DNA from: Nocardia niigatensis NBRC 100131
Lineage (GTDB): Bacteria; Actinomycetota; Actinomycetes; Mycobacteriales; Mycobacteriaceae
Length of the DNA: 64,000 bases
Assembly (NCBI RefSeq): GCF_000308655.1
Contig: NZ_BAGC01000005.1
Location: 1 to 64,000 of the forward strand
Direction of reading: 5' to 3'
The notes under the pieces: model-generated
What the model saw: only the letters and a program-made list of their open reading frames with translations
What the model was told of the DNA's origin: nothing
Database searches by the model: none
Made by a program: the position numbers and the translations under genes
Shown here: piece after piece, positions 61,722 to 64,000 of the stretch
How positions within the stretch are numbered: position 1 is the stretch's first letter
How the letters are laid out: every line of letters begins with the position of its first letter

Positions 61722-62147
61722 TCACTCCGGGACGTTGGCACCGTAGCCGAGGTCGCGCAGGGCCTGCTTGATCTTGGCCTGCGCTTCATCGAGGGATTCC
61801 TTGCTGGGTTCCGGGTCTGCCCCGGTGATGTCGAAGTCACCCAGATGGAAGGCCGGGAAGACGTGGAGGTGCAGGTGCGGCACCTCGAGGCCGGCGATGA
61901 GCAGGCCCGCGCGCGGGGCGTCCCAGGCGGCCCGCACGGCCTGGCCGATCTTCTGGGTGACGGCGTTCAGGCGCGCGAAGGCGCCCGGGTCGATGTCCTG
62001 CCACTGATCGATCTCCTTGCGCGGCACGACCAGCGTGTGCCCCTGCGTCACCGGGGCGATCGTGAGGAAGGCGACGAATTCGTCGTCCTCCCAGACGAAC
62101 CGGCCCGGCAGCTGACCGTCGATGATTGCGGAGAAAACAGAAGCCAT
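61722..62147 (-). CDS. HIT-family nucleotide-binding protein (Rv0759c-like)
   Basis: A 141-residue histidine-triad protein with the motif [10 protein letters not shown] (His-x-His-x-His) near residue 91 and the N-terminal [20 protein letters not shown] typical of HINT/HIT hydrolases of purine nucleotide conjugates. It sits downstream of and convergent with phoR as in M. tuberculosis. ATG 62147. Confidence 0.87.
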   Translation of the reverse strand: MASVFSAIIDGQLPGRFVWEDDEFVAFLTIAPVTQGHTLVVPRKEIDQWQDIDPGAFARLNAVTQKIGQAVRAAWDAPRAGLLIAGLEVPHLHLHVFPAFHLGDFDITGADPEPSKESLDEAQAKIKQALRDLGYGANVPE

Positions 62148-62239
62148 GCCCCGGACATTACGCGGGGCGGGCCACCCGCGCGTGAACGCACAACGGACCG
62201 CTACCGATTGCGCGAGCCCAGCCCTCTAAGCTGTTCGCC

Positions 62240-63523
62240 GTGCGCGTACTCGTCATCGGCTCCGGAGCTCGTGAACATGCCCTCGTCCTGGCACTGCGGA
62301 AGGACCCGGCGGTGACCGCGGTGTACGCGGCGCCCGGAAACGCAGGTATCGCCCAGCACGCCGAAGTGCGTGCCGTGGACGCCACCTCCGGGGCGGAGGT
62401 GGCCGCGCTGGCCCGGGAGCTAGGGGTCGACCTCGTGGTGGTCGGGCCCGAGGTGCCGCTGGTGCTCGGCGTGGCCGACGCGGTGCGGGCCGCCGGGATC
62501 CCGGCCTTCGGCCCGTCCGCGGCCGCCGCGAAGATCGAGGGGTCGAAGGCCTTCGCCAAGGACGTCATGAACGCCGCCGGGGTGCGAACCGCGCACAGCG
62601 AGATCGTCGATCATCCGGGCGAATTGGATGCGGCGCTGGACCGTTTCGGGCCGACCTGGGTGGTCAAGGACGACGGCCTGGCCGCCGGCAAGGGCGTCGT
62701 GGTGACCCCGGACCGGTCGGTGGCCCGCGCGCACGGCGCCGAACTGCTCGAACAGGGCCACCCGGTGCTGCTGGAATCCTTCCTCGACGGCCCCGAGGTG
62801 TCGCTGTTCTGCCTGGTCGACGGCGAGACCGTGGTGCCGCTGCTGCCCGCCCAGGACCACAAGCGGGTCGGCGACGGCGACACTGGGCCGAACACCGGCG
62901 GCATGGGGGCGTACACGCCGCTGCCGTGGCTGCCGGCGGAGACCCTGCAGGCCATTGTCGACGATGTGGTGAAACCCGTTGCGGCCGAGATGGTTCGCCG
63001 CGGCGTGCCGTTCAGCGGCCTGCTGTACGCCGGTCTCGCCGTCGGGCAGGCCGGACCGGCCGTGGTCGAATTCAACTGCCGCTTCGGCGATCCCGAGACC
63101 CAGGCCGTGCTGGCCATGTTGGACAGCCCGCTGGGCGAGCTGCTGTACGCCACCGCCACCGGCACCCTCGACCAGGTGCCCGCGCCGCGCTGGAAGGACG
63201 GCGCCGCTGTCACCGTGGTGCTGGCCGCCGAGAACTACCCGGCCCGCCCGCGCAGCGGCGATATCATCAGCGGGGCCGAATCCACCGGCACCGGAACCGA
63301 ATCCGAGGTGCTGCACGCCGGCACCGCGCAGCGGGAGGACGGCGCGCTGGTGTCCGCGGGCGGCCGTGTGCTCGCCATCGTCGGCCAGGGCGCGGATCTG
63401 GTCGAGGCGCGCAAGAACGCCTACGCGCGGCTGGCCGGAATCAAGCTGCCGGGCGGTCACTTCCGCACCGACATCGCGCTGGCCGCCACCGAGGGGCGCA
63501 TCACGGTCCCGACCTCAGCCTGA
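62240..63523 (+). CDS. purD: Phosphoribosylamine-glycine ligase PurD
   Basis: A 427-residue GAR synthetase, second step of purine synthesis. ATP-grasp features: [19 protein letters not shown] at the N terminus, [46 protein letters not shown] and [17 protein letters not shown]. Length is normal. GTG 62240 is the only start fitting the conserved N terminus. Confidence 0.96.
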   Translation: MRVLVIGSGAREHALVLALRKDPAVTAVYAAPGNAGIAQHAEVRAVDATSGAEVAALARELGVDLVVVGPEVPLVLGVADAVRAAGIPAFGPSAAAAKIEGSKAFAKDVMNAAGVRTAHSEIVDHPGELDAALDRFGPTWVVKDDGLAAGKGVVVTPDRSVARAHGAELLEQGHPVLLESFLDGPEVSLFCLVDGETVVPLLPAQDHKRVGDGDTGPNTGGMGAYTPLPWLPAETLQAIVDDVVKPVAAEMVRRGVPFSGLLYAGLAVGQAGPAVVEFNCRFGDPETQAVLAMLDSPLGELLYATATGTLDQVPAPRWKDGAAVTVVLAAENYPARPRSGDIISGAESTGTGTESEVLHAGTAQREDGALVSAGGRVLAIVGQGADLVEARKNAYARLAGIKLPGGHFRTDIALAATEGRITVPTSA

Positions 63524-63680
63524 AGTCAGACCCCGCCTGAAGTCCGAACGCTGGCCTCGAGCCTGAACGTCGGTCTCGGGGCTGAACGTTGGCCTCGGGG
63601 CCTGGACGCTGGACCTGAGCCTGGACCCTGGCCTCGAGCCTGAACGTTGGGCCTCGAGTCCGAACGTCGGATCAGGCTCC
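63520..63680 (+). repeat. Degenerate tandem repeat, unit about 19 bp
   Basis: About seven imperfect copies of a unit like CCTGAACGTTGGCCTCGAG start right at the purD end. The words CCTGAACGT, CTGGCCTCGAG, CCTGGACGCTGG and GTCCGAACG recur at near-regular spacing. A further unit (GGCTGAACGCTGGACTC) appears at the last bases of the window (63984-64000), so the array resumes beyond it. Confidence 0.7.
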
Positions 63681-64000
63681 TGAGTCGGCCAGGACTTCCG
63701 GACCCGGCCTGAACTCCGAGCACCGGCTCGAGGTGGGTACCGGGCTGGGCGGCGACGAAGCGCTGGTGAATGCCGTCGATCTGATGAAGACCGGGGGCTA
63801 CCGCAAGGTGCCGCCCATGACGGTGCCCATGGTCAGGATGCCAGCGCGACAAGTGATTTCGCATCGATCGGGGTAAATGCCCGGGCACCACCGAAATGGT
63901 TTCGGCTCCGAATCGCCGGCACGCGTCGCCAGCGGTCAACGGCCCCGAGCCGTGCGCCGACGTGCCGGGGAGGCGGGGGAGCAGGCTGAACGCTGGACTC
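63681..64000. other. Gene-poor end of the window with a possible gene fragment
   Basis: From GTG 63733 to TAA 63874-63876 a 47-codon plus-strand frame reads VGTGLGGDEALVNAVDLMKT and GGYRKVPPMTVPMVRM, which looks like the end of a larger enzyme, with normal high-GC codon use, but no start or upstream domain is present. It may be a degraded gene. Nothing else is recognisable before the repeat resumes at the edge. Confidence 0.3.

Noticed and set aside
63520-63680. CRISPR array
   Set aside because: The units are adjacent, about 19 bp, diverged and without unique spacers; no cas gene is present.

Overview
The window is high-GC actinobacterial DNA, most like Nocardia or a close mycolate-forming relative. 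Evidence: a complete mce4 sterol-uptake operon in mycobacterial gene order, KstR-type operators, sterol side-chain catabolic genes matching the Mycobacterium tuberculosis Rv3502c-Rv3505 and Rv3515c-Rv3523 neighbourhoods, an EspR-like regulator, a mycocerosic-acid-synthase-like PKS and a PhoP/PhoR pair. Identifications come from motifs and remembered family sequences; no database search was run.

Layout. 1-3055: the end of a proline-rich membrane protein, an ImmA/IrrE-type metalloprotease, a seven-helix DUF6545 (MAB_1171c-like) membrane protein and, across a hairpin-rich gap, an EspR-like regulator. 3414-12683: sterol side-chain genes: fadA5, cyp125, a SnoaL-like protein, ltp3, ltp4, a double-DUF35 protein, an F420-type oxidoreductase and fadD19. 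12788-18886: an ECF sigma factor with a C-terminal SnoaL-like region, a LuxR-type regulator, a frameshifted fadD, a glyoxalase-fold protein, a glycosyltransferase and a DinB/MDMPI-fold protein. 19005-22750: fadE27-fadE26 facing fdxD and an Hsd4A-like SDR. 23076-33306: yrbE4A/B, mce4A-F and two Mce-associated genes, almost all overlapping by 4 nt.

33761-54485 is the most unusual part: a biosynthetic cluster lying where mycobacteria have only about one gene between the mce4 operon and otsA. It encodes a fully reducing PKS (KS-AT-DH-ER-KR-ACP), a C-A-T NRPS module, an AT-less KS-carrier-thioesterase protein, a four-enzyme set that could make an alkylmalonyl-CoA extender (KASIII, ketoreductase, enoyl-CoA hydratase, crotonyl-CoA carboxylase/reductase-like), a P450, a PapA/condensation-type acyltransferase and a glycosyltransferase. 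A likely product is a branched lipo-aminoacyl glycolipid (inference). Exact matches to the KstR operator consensus TnnAACnnGTTnnA precede both the PKS and the glycosyltransferase; the PKS one shares 15 bases with the cyp125 operator. The cluster may therefore be switched on with sterol catabolism, using propionyl-CoA and acetyl-CoA released from the sterol, a link I do not know to have been described.

54563-63523: an SDR, otsA with a small upstream partner gene, an alpha/beta hydrolase, an MbtH-like protein, tRNA-Thr(TGT), phoP-phoR, a HIT protein and purD. The window ends in a degenerate tandem repeat of about 19 bp.
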